Made by a program: the position numbers and the translations under genes. 64,000 nt of DNA from Candidatus Eiseniibacteriota bacterium (GTDB lineage: Bacteria; Orphanbacterota; Orphanbacteria; Orphanbacterales; Orphanbacteraceae), in NCBI GenBank assembly GCA_029262235.1, contig JAJCZU010000003.1, positions 434,001 through 498,000 on the forward strand, written 5' to 3'. Each line of letters starts with the position of its first letter. The first letter of the stretch is position 1. Positions 9,668 to 18,855 of this stretch are shown one piece after another. The notes under the pieces are model-generated. The model saw nothing but the letters and a program-made list of their open reading frames with translations, had not been told where the DNA came from and ran no database searches.

Positions 9668-9679
9668 TTAGATCTACGT

Positions 9680-9754
9680 GGTGGGTGTAGCTCAGTTGGT
9701 TAGAGCACCTGGTTGTGGTCCAGGATGTCGCGGGTTCAAATCCCGTCACTCACC
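9680..9754 (+). tRNA. tRNA-His (GTG)
   Basis: Acceptor GTGGGTG pairs with CACTCAC; the extra G(-1) at 9680 faces C9754, the hallmark of tRNA-His. Anticodon loop TTGTGGT gives GTG. T-arm GGGTTCAAATCCC is intact. Confidence 0.95.
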
Positions 9755-9917
9755 CGTCTTAACTTCTCGAGTGGTAACGACTTAACTTTTCGCATCCCGC
9801 CCGTCTCCAAGATGTCTCCAGCGCGGTCCGGCCTGCACGGTTGGGATGGGCATCCGGCTCTCCGCATTGCTTGACGAGGTTCGCCATGCGACGGCTTGTT
9901 CCGTGCGCCGCCCTTTG

Positions 9918-10460
9918 TCAGTCCTCCAGTTCTATCGCAATGTCCTCGACCGACAGGCCCTGGGCTTCGAGCTGATCGTAGAGTTCGTCGATATTTCCTT
10001 CGAGACGATCGCGCACGGTAATCTGCTTCACGATCATGCGAACGCGCACCTGGCCATCGCTGGTTGACGTCAGCACTTTCATCCGATCGAACATGGTCGC
10101 TTTGAGTTCGATTTCCATTTCAGTCGTACCGCAGCGTTTCTGCCCGATCCGCACGGACTCGACCATCTTCTGGACGAGTTCCGGCGGAAGTGACGGGCGA
10201 CTCGAGGCCGCCGGGCACGGGGGAGTCACAGCCTGCGCGGGAGTCTGCCGGCCTTCCAGGCCTCCGGCACCCGCATCGCTGTTCTCTTCGATCCTCGCCT
10301 GGGACTTCTGCTCGCTCAGACTGTCTCTTCGAATGCGCCTTTCGCTTCCGAGGGCCTGCATGTGGGCCCGGAAGAGCTTTACAGCCCCTTTTCCTGCGGG
10401 CCGAGGCTCGGCTTTTGTTTCACGTGCCTGCGTGGATTCCCGTCTGGTGATCGCTGTCAT
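9918..10460 (-). CDS. Orphan FliK/HpaP-like C-terminal-domain protein
   Basis: A 180-residue protein with ATG at 10460 chosen because AAGGAG lies 8 bases upstream (an upstream TTG at 10484 would put that site inside the gene). Residues 1-100 are basic, low-complexity and likely disordered. Residues about 105-178 follow the hook-length-control (Flg_hook/HpaP) pattern: a hydrophobic strand EMEIELKATMF, a DGQVRVRMIV hairpin, then a helix RDRLEGNIDELYDQLEAQGL and a final strand. The usual LxPxxLG turn is degenerate here (ATMFDRM). In the family this domain binds the FlhB/SctU export switch and sets hook or needle length. It stands alone among tRNA and envelope genes, 15 kb from the flagellar cluster, so a role in flagellar export is inferred only. 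Confidence 0.55.
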   Translation of the reverse strand: MTAITRRESTQARETKAEPRPAGKGAVKLFRAHMQALGSERRIRRDSLSEQKSQARIEENSDAGAGGLEGRQTPAQAVTPPCPAASSRPSLPPELVQKMVESVRIGQKRCGTTEMEIELKATMFDRMKVLTSTSDGQVRVRMIVKQITVRDRLEGNIDELYDQLEAQGLSVEDIAIELED

Positions 10461-10708
10461 GGTTCCCGCTCCTTCCGTCGTCAATCGCTGCAGTTTCGTT
10501 CCCTCGTTTCAGTGGCCTGTTCATTCTCATAAACACGGTTCCCGGGGCGATCACGCAATAGAATCGCGCCCATCCGGGAGGAGCGGGTTTTCGTGACGGC
10601 CGGTGGAACGATCGACAGGAACTACGGCAACATGCGGGGCCATGCGGGTATACGGCGGGACAGGCAACTTAGACGGGAATCAGAACTTCGACGAGGCAGG
10701 CCCGCAGC

Positions 10709-12622
10709 CTACTTCACGTATCCGAGCGCGCGCAGCTCTTCGACCGTCGCCGGATCGAGCTCGATCGACTCCGTGTCGGGCCGGTACATGCGGGCGACCT
10801 GGTTCCAGCGTCCGAGTTCGCGCAGCAGGCTGTCGCGCATCGCGGGGCGTGCGGCAGCGAGATCAGTGATTTCGCCTGGGTCGTTCGCGAGATCGTAGAG
10901 CAGCACGGCCTCGTCGTCCGCGACGGCGACGCGCATCAACTTCCACTCTTCGGTCGTGACGGATTCGAGGGCGATCGGCTCTTCGGACGTATGGTGGGCG
11001 CCCTCTGTGTACGCGGCGAGCGGGGCGGGTGCGGCGCCGAGTCCGAGATGTCCGCGAAGGCTTCTCCCCTGCACGCGCTCGGGCACGTCCCGGCCGGTGA
11101 GTTCGAGAATCGTCGGCATGACGTCGATCGTGCGCGTGACGGGATGTACGCGAATCCCCTCGTCGATCAGGCCGGGGCACGAAACGATCAGGGGAACGTG
11201 CACGATCGACTGGAAGGTCGACGCGCCGTGATTCCAGGAGCCGTGTTCGTAGAACTCCTCGCCGTGATCGGCTGTAAAGATGACGAGCGTTTCGTCGCGC
11301 AGTCCGCGCCTGTCAACTTCGGCGAGAAGCCGGCCAACCGCGTTGTCCACGTAACGGATGTCGGCGGCGTACAGCTTGATCAGACTCTCGCGCGTGGCAT
11401 CGGCAAGCGCTTCGGCACGCGGGCGAAGGGGGTACGGGCCGCCCTTGTCGCGCGGATGATCGAGCAGCCGTTCGGCAGGCCGCGCGGGATCTTCGAGCAG
11501 GTACTCGCGCGGGCCGTAGGGACCATGCGGGTTCATGAAGTGGACGTAGAGAAAGAACGGAGCATCGCCGGTCTTGTCGAGCCACGAGAGGGCGCGATCC
11601 ACGGTCGTCGCCGCATCCCAGCGAAGCTGCGCGGGGTCGTGCAGGTCGTCGGGGTAGATTTCCTTGTCGGTCAGATCGAAATGGGGCACGCGACGGCTGA
11701 CGCGAAAGAGCAGCGTGCTTTTGTAGAGCCACGGATCCCAGAACGGACGAAACGTCTCGAATCCCTGACCGAAACCGAATCGCGGAGTCACATATCTGTT
11801 TTCAGTGAATGCGGCGGTCCGATAGCCCGCACGTTTCATGCTTTCGGCAAGTGTGACGGGCTCGTCGGGGAGGGCGCTCCCTTCCGCGTTCGCGCCGTGG
11901 CTCGACGGATAAAGGCCGGTCAGCAGGCTGGCGGTTGCGGGCAGTGTCCAGGTCGACTGCGAAATGTGCCGCTCGAAAAGGGCCCCGCCGGATGCCAGGC
12001 GGCTCAGCGCGGGGCTCGTGTTCCATTCGAATCCATAGCACGACAGATAGTCCGCGCGGAGCGTGTCGGTTAGAATCAGAATGACGTTCCGGCTGCCATC
12101 CGATTTTCCGCCGGTCAAACCGCGTGCGACCGTGCCGAGTGCCGCCGTGATCGGTTCCTTGAGAGTGCCGATGCATACGAACACGGCAACCGCCGCGACC
12201 GCCGTCAGCCGTGTTCGCCGCGTTGCTCTATATAATAGGAGAGCGCAAAGAGCGATGACGAGAAGCGCTACTGCCGCGCCGATCACGGCGCCGACGGCAC
12301 GGGCGGGAAGGGCGACCTTCAGGACGAACCATGCCCCCGTGGCGAGAGCAGGGAGCGGCATGAGAGCTGCGATCACGAGCTTTGCCGGGTCGTGAACGCG
12401 CATGAGCCGCGCGATCAGATAAAAGACCGCGGCGCCGGCCGCTCCGTAACACATGTAGTTCAGTAGAAGGTCGGCACAGTGGAGCCACGGCCGAAAGCCC
12501 GTCGAGTAGTACCTCTCGAGGAGCACGATTTCCAGATAGCCGCCCAGTGCGCCCCATACGGCGCCCGACAACAGAACGCTCAGAAATGCAGTCGGCTCGT
12601 TTCGCGATCCGTCAGGAGTCAT
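10709..12622 (-). CDS. Membrane-anchored alkaline-phosphatase-superfamily (sulfatase-fold) protein with Thr nucleophile
   Basis: A 637-residue protein. Residues 1-165 hold about four or five transmembrane helices; the rest is a sulfatase-fold catalytic domain. Metal ligands are visible in ILILTDTLRADYL (Asp near 190), the central FTADHGEEF and the NHG that follows. At the nucleophile site near residue 224 the protein has STWTLPATASLLTG: a Thr replaces the Cys/Ser that is converted to formylglycine in true sulfatases. A Thr nucleophile is known in phosphoethanolamine and phosphoglycerol transferases and LtaS, so transfer or hydrolysis of a phospho-substrate at the outer face of the inner membrane is more likely than sulfate ester cleavage. 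The substrate is unknown. Confidence 0.8.
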   Translation of the reverse strand: MTPDGSRNEPTAFLSVLLSGAVWGALGGYLEIVLLERYYSTGFRPWLHCADLLLNYMCYGAAGAAVFYLIARLMRVHDPAKLVIAALMPLPALATGAWFVLKVALPARAVGAVIGAAVALLVIALCALLLYRATRRTRLTAVAAVAVFVCIGTLKEPITAALGTVARGLTGGKSDGSRNVILILTDTLRADYLSCYGFEWNTSPALSRLASGGALFERHISQSTWTLPATASLLTGLYPSSHGANAEGSALPDEPVTLAESMKRAGYRTAAFTENRYVTPRFGFGQGFETFRPFWDPWLYKSTLLFRVSRRVPHFDLTDKEIYPDDLHDPAQLRWDAATTVDRALSWLDKTGDAPFFLYVHFMNPHGPYGPREYLLEDPARPAERLLDHPRDKGGPYPLRPRAEALADATRESLIKLYAADIRYVDNAVGRLLAEVDRRGLRDETLVIFTADHGEEFYEHGSWNHGASTFQSIVHVPLIVSCPGLIDEGIRVHPVTRTIDVMPTILELTGRDVPERVQGRSLRGHLGLGAAPAPLAAYTEGAHHTSEEPIALESVTTEEWKLMRVAVADDEAVLLYDLANDPGEITDLAAARPAMRDSLLRELGRWNQVARMYRPDTESIELDPATVEELRALGYVK

Positions 12623-12746
12623 GTGTCTCGCTCCCGGCGCGGAGGTGCAAGAGGCACGGACCGGAGGCGGCCGTCAGGAACAGGCGATTTTTTTTCACGG
12701 TTGTGAGGCACTCCTTCCGGGCCGCGGATTTGACCGGGCAATCAGG

Positions 12747-12776
12747 ATCCTACAAAGGGGTGATCAAACTTGTAAA
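12747..12776 (-). promoter_or_regulatory. Possible promoter of the sulfatase-fold gene
   Basis: On the minus strand TTTACA (12776-12771), 18-base spacer, TAGGAT (12752-12747), about 125 bases before the ATG. The -35 is 5 of 6 and the -10 is 4 of 6. Confidence 0.4.
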
Positions 12777-12821
12777 GGCCGGTCTCGGATCGATGCATGA
12801 CCCCGTTGCCGCGGAACAACG

Positions 12822-12849
12822 AAAAAGGGGCCCCTGGTCCGGGGCCCCT
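12822..12849 (-). terminator. Strong intrinsic terminator of the secreted-protein operon
   Basis: A 9-bp perfect stem (12826-12834 with 12841-12849, GGGGCCCC core, 6-base loop) is followed on the minus strand by a run of five U (12826-12822). It lies 25 bases past the stop of the gene ending at 12875. Confidence 0.85.
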
Positions 12850-12874
12850 GTCGTCGCTCAGAATATTCAGGCAC

Positions 12875-15331
12875 TTACTGCAGCAGCACGAGCCGCCGGC
12901 TCATCGTGAACGGATTCGCTTCCATGCGCGCGAAATAGACGCCGGACGGGAGTGCTTCCAGATCGTTGCCGGAAACGGTGGCCTCGTGCCGACCGGGGGC
13001 CACGAAGCGATCGACCAGCGTGCGAACCCGGCGACCGGAAACATTGTAGAGCGCGATGGTAACGTGGGAGCCGGGGGCTGGTATGTCATACAGGATCCGT
13101 GTCCCGCCGGCGGGACGCACGGGGTTCGCGCTGCCGATCGCAAACGCAAACGACGCGGGCTGTGAACCTGCGGTGATCGTGACGGGCCGCCCGTAAAACT
13201 CGGTGGTTCCGTCGTCGTAGATCACCTCGACGTCATAGGAATAGGAGACGCCGTCCTCCACATCACGGTCGATCCACGTGAAGACTGCCGGATAACTCGG
13301 CGCGCTGTCGGGCAGCGGATCCTGCGTCACGCGTACGGGATAGAGTCCTTCCCGTGTCCGCCAGATGTGATAGCCGGCGTAGTCGCCGCTCAAACGAACG
13401 CCCCAGCGAATCACGATTCCGTCGTCGCGCGACTCGCCCGAAAACTCGAAGAGCCCGGTGACGGCAGTCGGTTCGTCGGCGGCGACCATAGTCGTGCAGA
13501 CGTGGGCGCCACCCGCCGTTCCGTCGAGATCACCGTCGAGCTTCCTTCCGGCTCTATCCTTCGCCACATCGGAAACCGTGATGAGATACGTTTCGCCGTC
13601 TACCAGATCGTTCAGCGTAAACGTGAGTGCGAGTCCGCTCGAATCTTCCCAGGCATGGTCACTGACTGAGGCGCCGTTGTCGACGAAGACGATCGTGGAA
13701 GCGGCGATCGACGTGTCCATCTCTTCGGTAAACGTGATCCGCCCGTTATAGGACGACGTGCCTTCGGCGAGTTCGAACGACGGCTCGCAGAGGCAGACGG
13801 CGGGCGGGAAGTTCTCGAGCCGCACGGTCCGCGCGGCGAGGTTGTTCGTGTGAATCAGATCGGTCGCCGTCACGTGCACTTTGTAATCGCCGTCGGGGAA
13901 GCGCGCCTCGAGCGCGTGTGTCGCATCCGGGCGCCCGGCGTAGTTCGCATACGAGACGGTCTCCGTCGAATCGTCATCTCTGGCGTTCGTGTTCCAATGC
14001 TGATTCCGGACGATGTTCGTGGGGCGCCCGTTCGTCCCTTTCGTGTTCGTCAGCATGAAGTGATGGTAGATGTCCCACGGGTATGTTTCTGTGCCGACCT
14101 TGATGCTGTCGTCCTCGTTCTGAACCGTATCTACGATGGCACGCATCATCGTAATCGAGTTCGCGAACGTTCCCGACGAGTCTCCGAAGTACGCATTCGC
14201 CCAGTTGAATAGCATGTACGGAGAGCCGGACGTGCGCACGCCCTCAAACATCAGGCAGTCTCTCCGATCGGGGGGCTCTTCGATCCACCAGGAGAGCGAC
14301 ATCGGCACCTGATCCGGGAGCGTTCCGAGCTGATCGGAGACCTCGGCGATCAGATCGACGTCGCCCGCGAGCCGGATTCGCCCGAGAAGCGAGTCGGTGA
14401 TGTAGCCGGCGCCGTCTGTCGTGTCCGGGCGGAACAGCATCGTGCCGTCGGGCGTTCCTTTGTGGTTCGTATAGTCGGGATTGCTGTTGCCCGGGTCCTG
14501 GTCCGTGTTCGCGGTGAAGACGGAAAGCGGGTGCTGCGGTCGCGTGGCGTACGCCGAGTCAGTGATCACGTAATGTGTGTGATCGACGAAATTCTCCGTG
14601 AAGTGCCGCGTCGAGATCGTGCCGAGCACCTGCCCCGCGAAAACGTTCTGATTCATCGCAACCACAACAGCCGTGTCGAGATGGTTCGTCTGATAGAAGT
14701 CGATCCGGGAACCAGTCAGTACGCGAACGACCACGACCGCTTCCGTTCCCGGACCGTTTCGACGCGTATCGACGACCACGCCGCCGCGCGTCGCGACGAC
14801 CGTGTCGCCCGACGCAATCGTCCGCTGAATATCGACACCCATGTGGAACCCCGTCGAAGCGCCCGTCTCGTCGGCTCCGGCCGAGCCGATACACTCGTTC
14901 CAGTTGTGCAGAATCTCGTGCGAATTCCGCACCGTCCAGATGGTCTTGATGTTCTGGTGCGCCGGTCCCGCGAATGCGGAGTTTCCCGCGGCTCCGAGTG
15001 CGCGGATCTGATAGAAATACTCGTTCGATGTGTTGATGGCCGCGTCATTGTATGTGGTCACGTTCGCGGCCGTCGTCTGGATCACGACCCAGGGTCCCGC
15101 CGTGCCGACTCGTCGCTGAATCTCGTAGCCCGTCTCGATCGCGGAGTTGTCGGCCCACGCAAGCTGGATCTGCACGGTCCCGGAACCATAATTGGGAACG
15201 GCGCTGAAATTCGTGGGAGGGTTCGGCACCTGCGCGGCGGAGTTCGTGGCCGTCGCCAGGAGTCCGAGAAGGATCGTGGCCATCAGGAGCCGACGCGGGA
15301 AGAGAAGACGGAGTGAATGTCGAGCGTTCAT
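12875..15331 (-). CDS. Large secreted protein: FN3, M23-type metallopeptidase, Ig-like domains and FlgD-Ig/T9SS-like C-terminus
   Basis: An 818-residue protein with a signal peptide (residues 1-34). Residues 35-125 resemble a fibronectin type III domain (PNPPTNFSAVPN to EYFYQIRAL). Residues about 130-290 match the M23/LytM pattern: FHMGVD gives the HxxxD zinc motif, VVATRGGVVVDTR the core strand, and DHTHYVI the HxH ligand pair, so the metal site looks intact. Residues about 500-620 resemble a bacterial Ig-like (Big_5) domain with ITFTEEMDTSIAA, followed by another FN3-like unit. The last 80 residues match a FlgD-Ig/type-IX-sorting-like module (VSGRRVRTLVD, LPSGVYFARM). M23 enzymes cut peptidoglycan cross-links or glycine-rich substrates. 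Its ATG overlaps the preceding gene's stop (ATGA). Confidence 0.8.
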   Translation of the reverse strand: MNARHSLRLLFPRRLLMATILLGLLATATNSAAQVPNPPTNFSAVPNYGSGTVQIQLAWADNSAIETGYEIQRRVGTAGPWVVIQTTAANVTTYNDAAINTSNEYFYQIRALGAAGNSAFAGPAHQNIKTIWTVRNSHEILHNWNECIGSAGADETGASTGFHMGVDIQRTIASGDTVVATRGGVVVDTRRNGPGTEAVVVVRVLTGSRIDFYQTNHLDTAVVVAMNQNVFAGQVLGTISTRHFTENFVDHTHYVITDSAYATRPQHPLSVFTANTDQDPGNSNPDYTNHKGTPDGTMLFRPDTTDGAGYITDSLLGRIRLAGDVDLIAEVSDQLGTLPDQVPMSLSWWIEEPPDRRDCLMFEGVRTSGSPYMLFNWANAYFGDSSGTFANSITMMRAIVDTVQNEDDSIKVGTETYPWDIYHHFMLTNTKGTNGRPTNIVRNQHWNTNARDDDSTETVSYANYAGRPDATHALEARFPDGDYKVHVTATDLIHTNNLAARTVRLENFPPAVCLCEPSFELAEGTSSYNGRITFTEEMDTSIAASTIVFVDNGASVSDHAWEDSSGLALTFTLNDLVDGETYLITVSDVAKDRAGRKLDGDLDGTAGGAHVCTTMVAADEPTAVTGLFEFSGESRDDGIVIRWGVRLSGDYAGYHIWRTREGLYPVRVTQDPLPDSAPSYPAVFTWIDRDVEDGVSYSYDVEVIYDDGTTEFYGRPVTITAGSQPASFAFAIGSANPVRPAGGTRILYDIPAPGSHVTIALYNVSGRRVRTLVDRFVAPGRHEATVSGNDLEALPSGVYFARMEANPFTMSRRLVLLQ

Positions 15332-16362
15332 CGTTCGTCCTCCTCTGTCGTCAGGTCGACCGTGAGGCGTCGATCCCCTGCAGCGACTTCGACCCGGCCG
15401 GTGGTAAGGGAGACGAGGTCCGTGATCCGGACCGCCCCCGTTGTCGCCATGCCGGGAAGAGAACGGACGACACGGGTGGTTGCGCCCGGCGCGAAGGAGA
15501 TACTGTAGAAGCGGACCTCGCCGCCCGCCGTGGGCGCATCCTGCGTCACGACATAGACCTGGCCCGGCCCGGATCCGAATGCGAGTGACACGCCGAGGGC
15601 CACCGATTCCGAGAGCCGTTCCGCGCCGATCAACGATCCATCGGCCGATGCCCGAAGCTGCACGGTTTCTCCGCCGGCGAGCGCGAACTGCGTACCATCC
15701 TGGTCGAACAGCACTCTGCGGAACTCGTCAACGATTTCATTGCGAAGCACCGTGCCCGTTCGATTCACGATCACGAGATGCGACCGGCCGTCTTCGGAAA
15801 GCGTCCCGATCGCGGTGCGATCGCCCGACGGATTCGTCAGCGCGATCGGAGCGCTCCTGCCGGCCAAGGCCAGCCGCCAGAGCAGGCCGCCCTGATCGTC
15901 GTAGCGAAGCAATTCATGACGCCCCGGCTTCTGCATTCCATGTGCGATCCAGGTACCGTCCTCTTGTGGTTGCAAGGTGTGCAGGGCGAGATCCTCGCGT
16001 TCGTCGGCAGCAAGCGGAGTGCCGTCGAAGCGTAGAAACTCGATCGCGTAACGGGCGCCGATGGCGTGGTCTGCCCGCGGCACTCGTGCGAGCCCTGCCG
16101 CGCCCACGACGAGAAGCCGGTCGGCCGGCGTTGTGATTGCGCCGATCCGGTTGCCGGACGGGTCGAGAACGATGGCGGCCAGCGGGGCGTTCGGCGCGGG
16201 CCGGGTGATGGTGGCTGTATGCCCCGCGGGACCCGTGATTCGGATTTCGTCCGCACGAACGGATGCTGACGCGATCATTGCGATAAGAAACGCGGACAGC
16301 ATGCTGCAGGAACGGAAGCGCGAGCGGAACCGGGGACGGGGCCGGACGATACAGAATTGCAT
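15328..16362 (-). CDS. Exported protein of unknown function, beta-propeller-like
   Basis: A 344-residue protein. I chose ATG 16362 because GAGGG lies 5 bases upstream; a longer start at 16407 has no such site. Residues 1-35 form a signal peptide (ASASVRA). The mature part consists of repeated short beta segments with phrases such as LLRYDDQGGLLWRLAL and SEDGRSHLVIVNRTG, reminiscent of a WD40/SMP-30-like propeller, but I recognise no family. It is the first gene of a two-gene operon with the M23-containing secreted protein and is preceded by a strong sigma-70-type promoter. Confidence 0.65.
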   Translation of the reverse strand: MQFCIVRPRPRFRSRFRSCSMLSAFLIAMIASASVRADEIRITGPAGHTATITRPAPNAPLAAIVLDPSGNRIGAITTPADRLLVVGAAGLARVPRADHAIGARYAIEFLRFDGTPLAADEREDLALHTLQPQEDGTWIAHGMQKPGRHELLRYDDQGGLLWRLALAGRSAPIALTNPSGDRTAIGTLSEDGRSHLVIVNRTGTVLRNEIVDEFRRVLFDQDGTQFALAGGETVQLRASADGSLIGAERLSESVALGVSLAFGSGPGQVYVVTQDAPTAGGEVRFYSISFAPGATTRVVRSLPGMATTGAVRITDLVSLTTGRVEVAAGDRRLTVDLTTEEDER

Positions 16363-16458
16363 CGGAACCCTCGTTTGTGAAGTGGTACTGGTATGATCCT
16401 CTGGCAATCATGGCGGCGGCGGGGACCGTTCCGAACGCCGCCCGAGCGAGTGGCCTGA

Positions 16459-16487
16459 ATAATAGCACGCGTCCCGCGCCTTGTCCA
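16459..16487 (-). promoter_or_regulatory. Sigma-70-type promoter of the secreted-protein operon
   Basis: On the minus strand TGGACA (16487-16482), 17-base spacer, TATTAT (16464-16459); both boxes match 5 of 6 positions at ideal spacing, about 95 bases before the chosen start. Confidence 0.65.
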
Positions 16488-16564
16488 TTTCTTCATGTAA
16501 CAAGTAAGAGAAATTGTCGCGAACCGATTCAGTGCGGATTCAATTTTGAAGGATGGCTTACTTG

Positions 16565-18691
16565 TCAGCCCCCGGCGCGTGCGCGCATCGTATCGCGCGC
16601 GTTCCGGAACACGTCGTCGTCGGGGTTCAGCACGCACGCCCTTTCGAGAGCGGTGAGCGCTTCGTCGCTCCGCCCGGCGCGCGCGTAATAGTCGCCCAGT
16701 CGAAAGTGATAGAGCGGTCGGTCGGGCCGCAGTGTGGCGGCCCGTTCGATAAGGGGAATGGCGTCCTGCAGACGGTCCTGCTTGAAGTAGCAGACGCCGA
16801 GCAGGTAGTGGGCTTCGGCGTTCTCGGGATGCTGCGCGAGATACGGCTCGAGCAGAGGCGGCGGGGTCGCGAAGTCTTCGGCAGCGATGGCGTCGATCGC
16901 TCGCTCCATCGCGGACGGCTCGTAATAGTGCAGCGGCGCGCCGCCGAGTGACCGCGGCAATCGATACACGACGATCTTGTCGGCGTACTGCATGCGAATG
17001 GGGTAGAGCCCGGCGAACGTCCAGCCGGCGGCGAGTTCGGGGTAGCGCCGCTCGATCTCGGCCTGTTCGATGCGTGTCACGAGCACCATGTGTGTAGGGC
17101 GCAGCTCTTGGAGCAGGCCGGGACGTTCGTAGCGCCCGAGGAACGGATAAGCGGGAAGCTCGTTGTCGAGCCCGAACGTCGGTGCGTAGGGTCCGATGAG
17201 CGCGGCGTCTTCGCCGAGGCTCCGGGCAATGTCGATCGAAGCGTCACGCAGATAGTGCGTGTGCGTCGTCTTCCAGCTCACCCACCGGCCGACGTGCATC
17301 ACGAGAACTGCGATGACGAGCGTGCCGACCATCGCGCGCCGCCGGCCGGGACTCCATGCAAGTGTTACGGCGAGTTTCCGTTTCCCCGAATACGCGAGGT
17401 GCAGAATCCCGAGCACGGCGGTCGCGCCCGCGAGCAGAATCAGCGTCTCGTAGAGCGGGTCGATCCCGGGCGCCGCGCGTTCGACGAGCCCGGTCACCGC
17501 GAACGCCTGATACGCGACGAAGAAAATTACGAACAGGCCGGCCGCGCGCGTGCGCGGTTCGCGCGGCAGTGACCATGCGAGCTTGCCGTCACCGAGCAGC
17601 GCGGTGAGCGGCCGCGTCGCAAGATAGATCATCGGAATGAGCAGGGCGAGCAGGTAACGCGGGGATGGCGTGTGCTGCGTTGCGATCGTAGCCCAGCCGA
17701 GCACGAGCCAGCATAAAAACAACAGGACGAGCGGCGGTTCTTTGCGCAGCGCCGCGACCGGCTTCGAAACGATCCCGAGAATGCCGATCATCGCAAGCAC
17801 GAACAGCACGGGCATCCGCTGTACGCTGTTCGACTCCACTCCCATGTGAAACAGATTGATCCCGATCTGCGCGAGTACCTGGCGCGGATCGTCGCCGTGC
17901 TTTTCAATCGTGGCGCGGCTTGCCTGTGAAAAGATGTAATCGGCGTGCGGAACACCGAGCAGCGCCGCCCAGAGAAGGGCCGCGACCCCCATGCCGAGCA
18001 GGGCGTAAACGAGGCGGCGGTTCCGATGGCGGGCGTTCTTCTTCCCACTGCCGGCCGCGGCAATCAAAAACGCGAGCAGCATCGCGAGGGGGAAATAGAG
18101 GGCGTGCGCCTTGCCGATCAGTACGGCGGCCGCGGCGAAGAGGCCGGCCATGCCGGCCATGCCGGCCACGATCGTAGGAGAGCGCCCGGCCTCATTCCCC
18201 CGGCTCGCGCGCTCAAACAAGAACACGGACACGGCGATCAGGAAGATCATCGCGGGTTCGGCGATGGCCAGGCGGTCGTACATGACCAGGTAATAATGAA
18301 AGGCGGCGAAGAGCGTGAAGAGAATCGCGGCGGGCGGCCCGCATGCGCGCAGAATCGCCGTGGCGATCAGCAGAATCGAGAGCACGCCGAAGATCGTGTT
18401 CGCGAACGCGGCCTGCCCGCGCCCGACGCCGGCAACAGAGAACACGGCGCGCGTGGCGAGATTCGCGAGCGGGTAGAAGTAGATGTCGTTGGCGTGGTCG
18501 CGGATCCACGACCCGAAGAGCGCGTCGTTTCTCGCGTTGTGCACGACGAGGGCGCCGTCTGTATAGGGCCCCTGGCTCCAGCTCAGCTTTTCCGGCGGAT
18601 CGGCGTCGAGATCGGTCGCCCGCATCGCCCAGCCGGCGAGCAGAATCGCCCCGAGAATGAGAAGCGTGAGTGTCGCGCCCGGTTTCTGCAT
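16565..18691 (-). CDS. GT39/ArnT-like membrane glycosyltransferase with C-terminal TPRs
   Basis: A 708-residue protein read from ATG 18691; an upstream frame extension to 18874 lacks sense and is ignored. It has about 10-12 predicted transmembrane helices (residues 5-470). An early acidic motif (DLDADPPEK, then YTDGALVVHNARN) fits the first periplasmic loop of GT-C polyprenol-linked glycosyltransferases (PMT/ArnT family), where an Asp/Glu is catalytic. Residues about 600-700 form two or three TPRs (AHYLLGVCYFKQDRLQDAIPL). Members move a sugar from a polyprenyl phosphate carrier to protein or lipid. It is divergent from a methyltransferase/asparagine-synthetase-like pair, suggesting a surface polysaccharide or glycan locus. 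An extended -10 (TGGTATCAT) lies just upstream. Confidence 0.75.
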   Translation of the reverse strand: MQKPGATLTLLILGAILLAGWAMRATDLDADPPEKLSWSQGPYTDGALVVHNARNDALFGSWIRDHANDIYFYPLANLATRAVFSVAGVGRGQAAFANTIFGVLSILLIATAILRACGPPAAILFTLFAAFHYYLVMYDRLAIAEPAMIFLIAVSVFLFERASRGNEAGRSPTIVAGMAGMAGLFAAAAVLIGKAHALYFPLAMLLAFLIAAAGSGKKNARHRNRRLVYALLGMGVAALLWAALLGVPHADYIFSQASRATIEKHGDDPRQVLAQIGINLFHMGVESNSVQRMPVLFVLAMIGILGIVSKPVAALRKEPPLVLLFLCWLVLGWATIATQHTPSPRYLLALLIPMIYLATRPLTALLGDGKLAWSLPREPRTRAAGLFVIFFVAYQAFAVTGLVERAAPGIDPLYETLILLAGATAVLGILHLAYSGKRKLAVTLAWSPGRRRAMVGTLVIAVLVMHVGRWVSWKTTHTHYLRDASIDIARSLGEDAALIGPYAPTFGLDNELPAYPFLGRYERPGLLQELRPTHMVLVTRIEQAEIERRYPELAAGWTFAGLYPIRMQYADKIVVYRLPRSLGGAPLHYYEPSAMERAIDAIAAEDFATPPPLLEPYLAQHPENAEAHYLLGVCYFKQDRLQDAIPLIERAATLRPDRPLYHFRLGDYYARAGRSDEALTALERACVLNPDDDVFRNARDTMRARAGG

Positions 18692-18855
18692 AACAGCGCG
18701 AATGATACCACGATCCCGCGTGTCGCCCGCGCCGCGGCATGAGCGGGCCCTCTCCCCGCGCCCGCCCAATCTCCAGTGGATCGAATACCCCGCTTGTGGC
18801 AACATAAAACGATAAATCGCAACACATTGTGAGCCTGCACCCACGGGAGATTCCG

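Larger units (their letters stand above)
9321..9679. other. 359-base intergenic region between divergent lipoprotein gene and tRNA-His
   Basis: The stretch holds the leader and promoter of the minus-strand lipoprotein gene (about 9321-9476) and, at its right end, the likely tRNA-His promoter. A C/G-rich middle part (9480-9630) shows no convincing ORF, hairpin or repeat. Confidence 0.6.
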
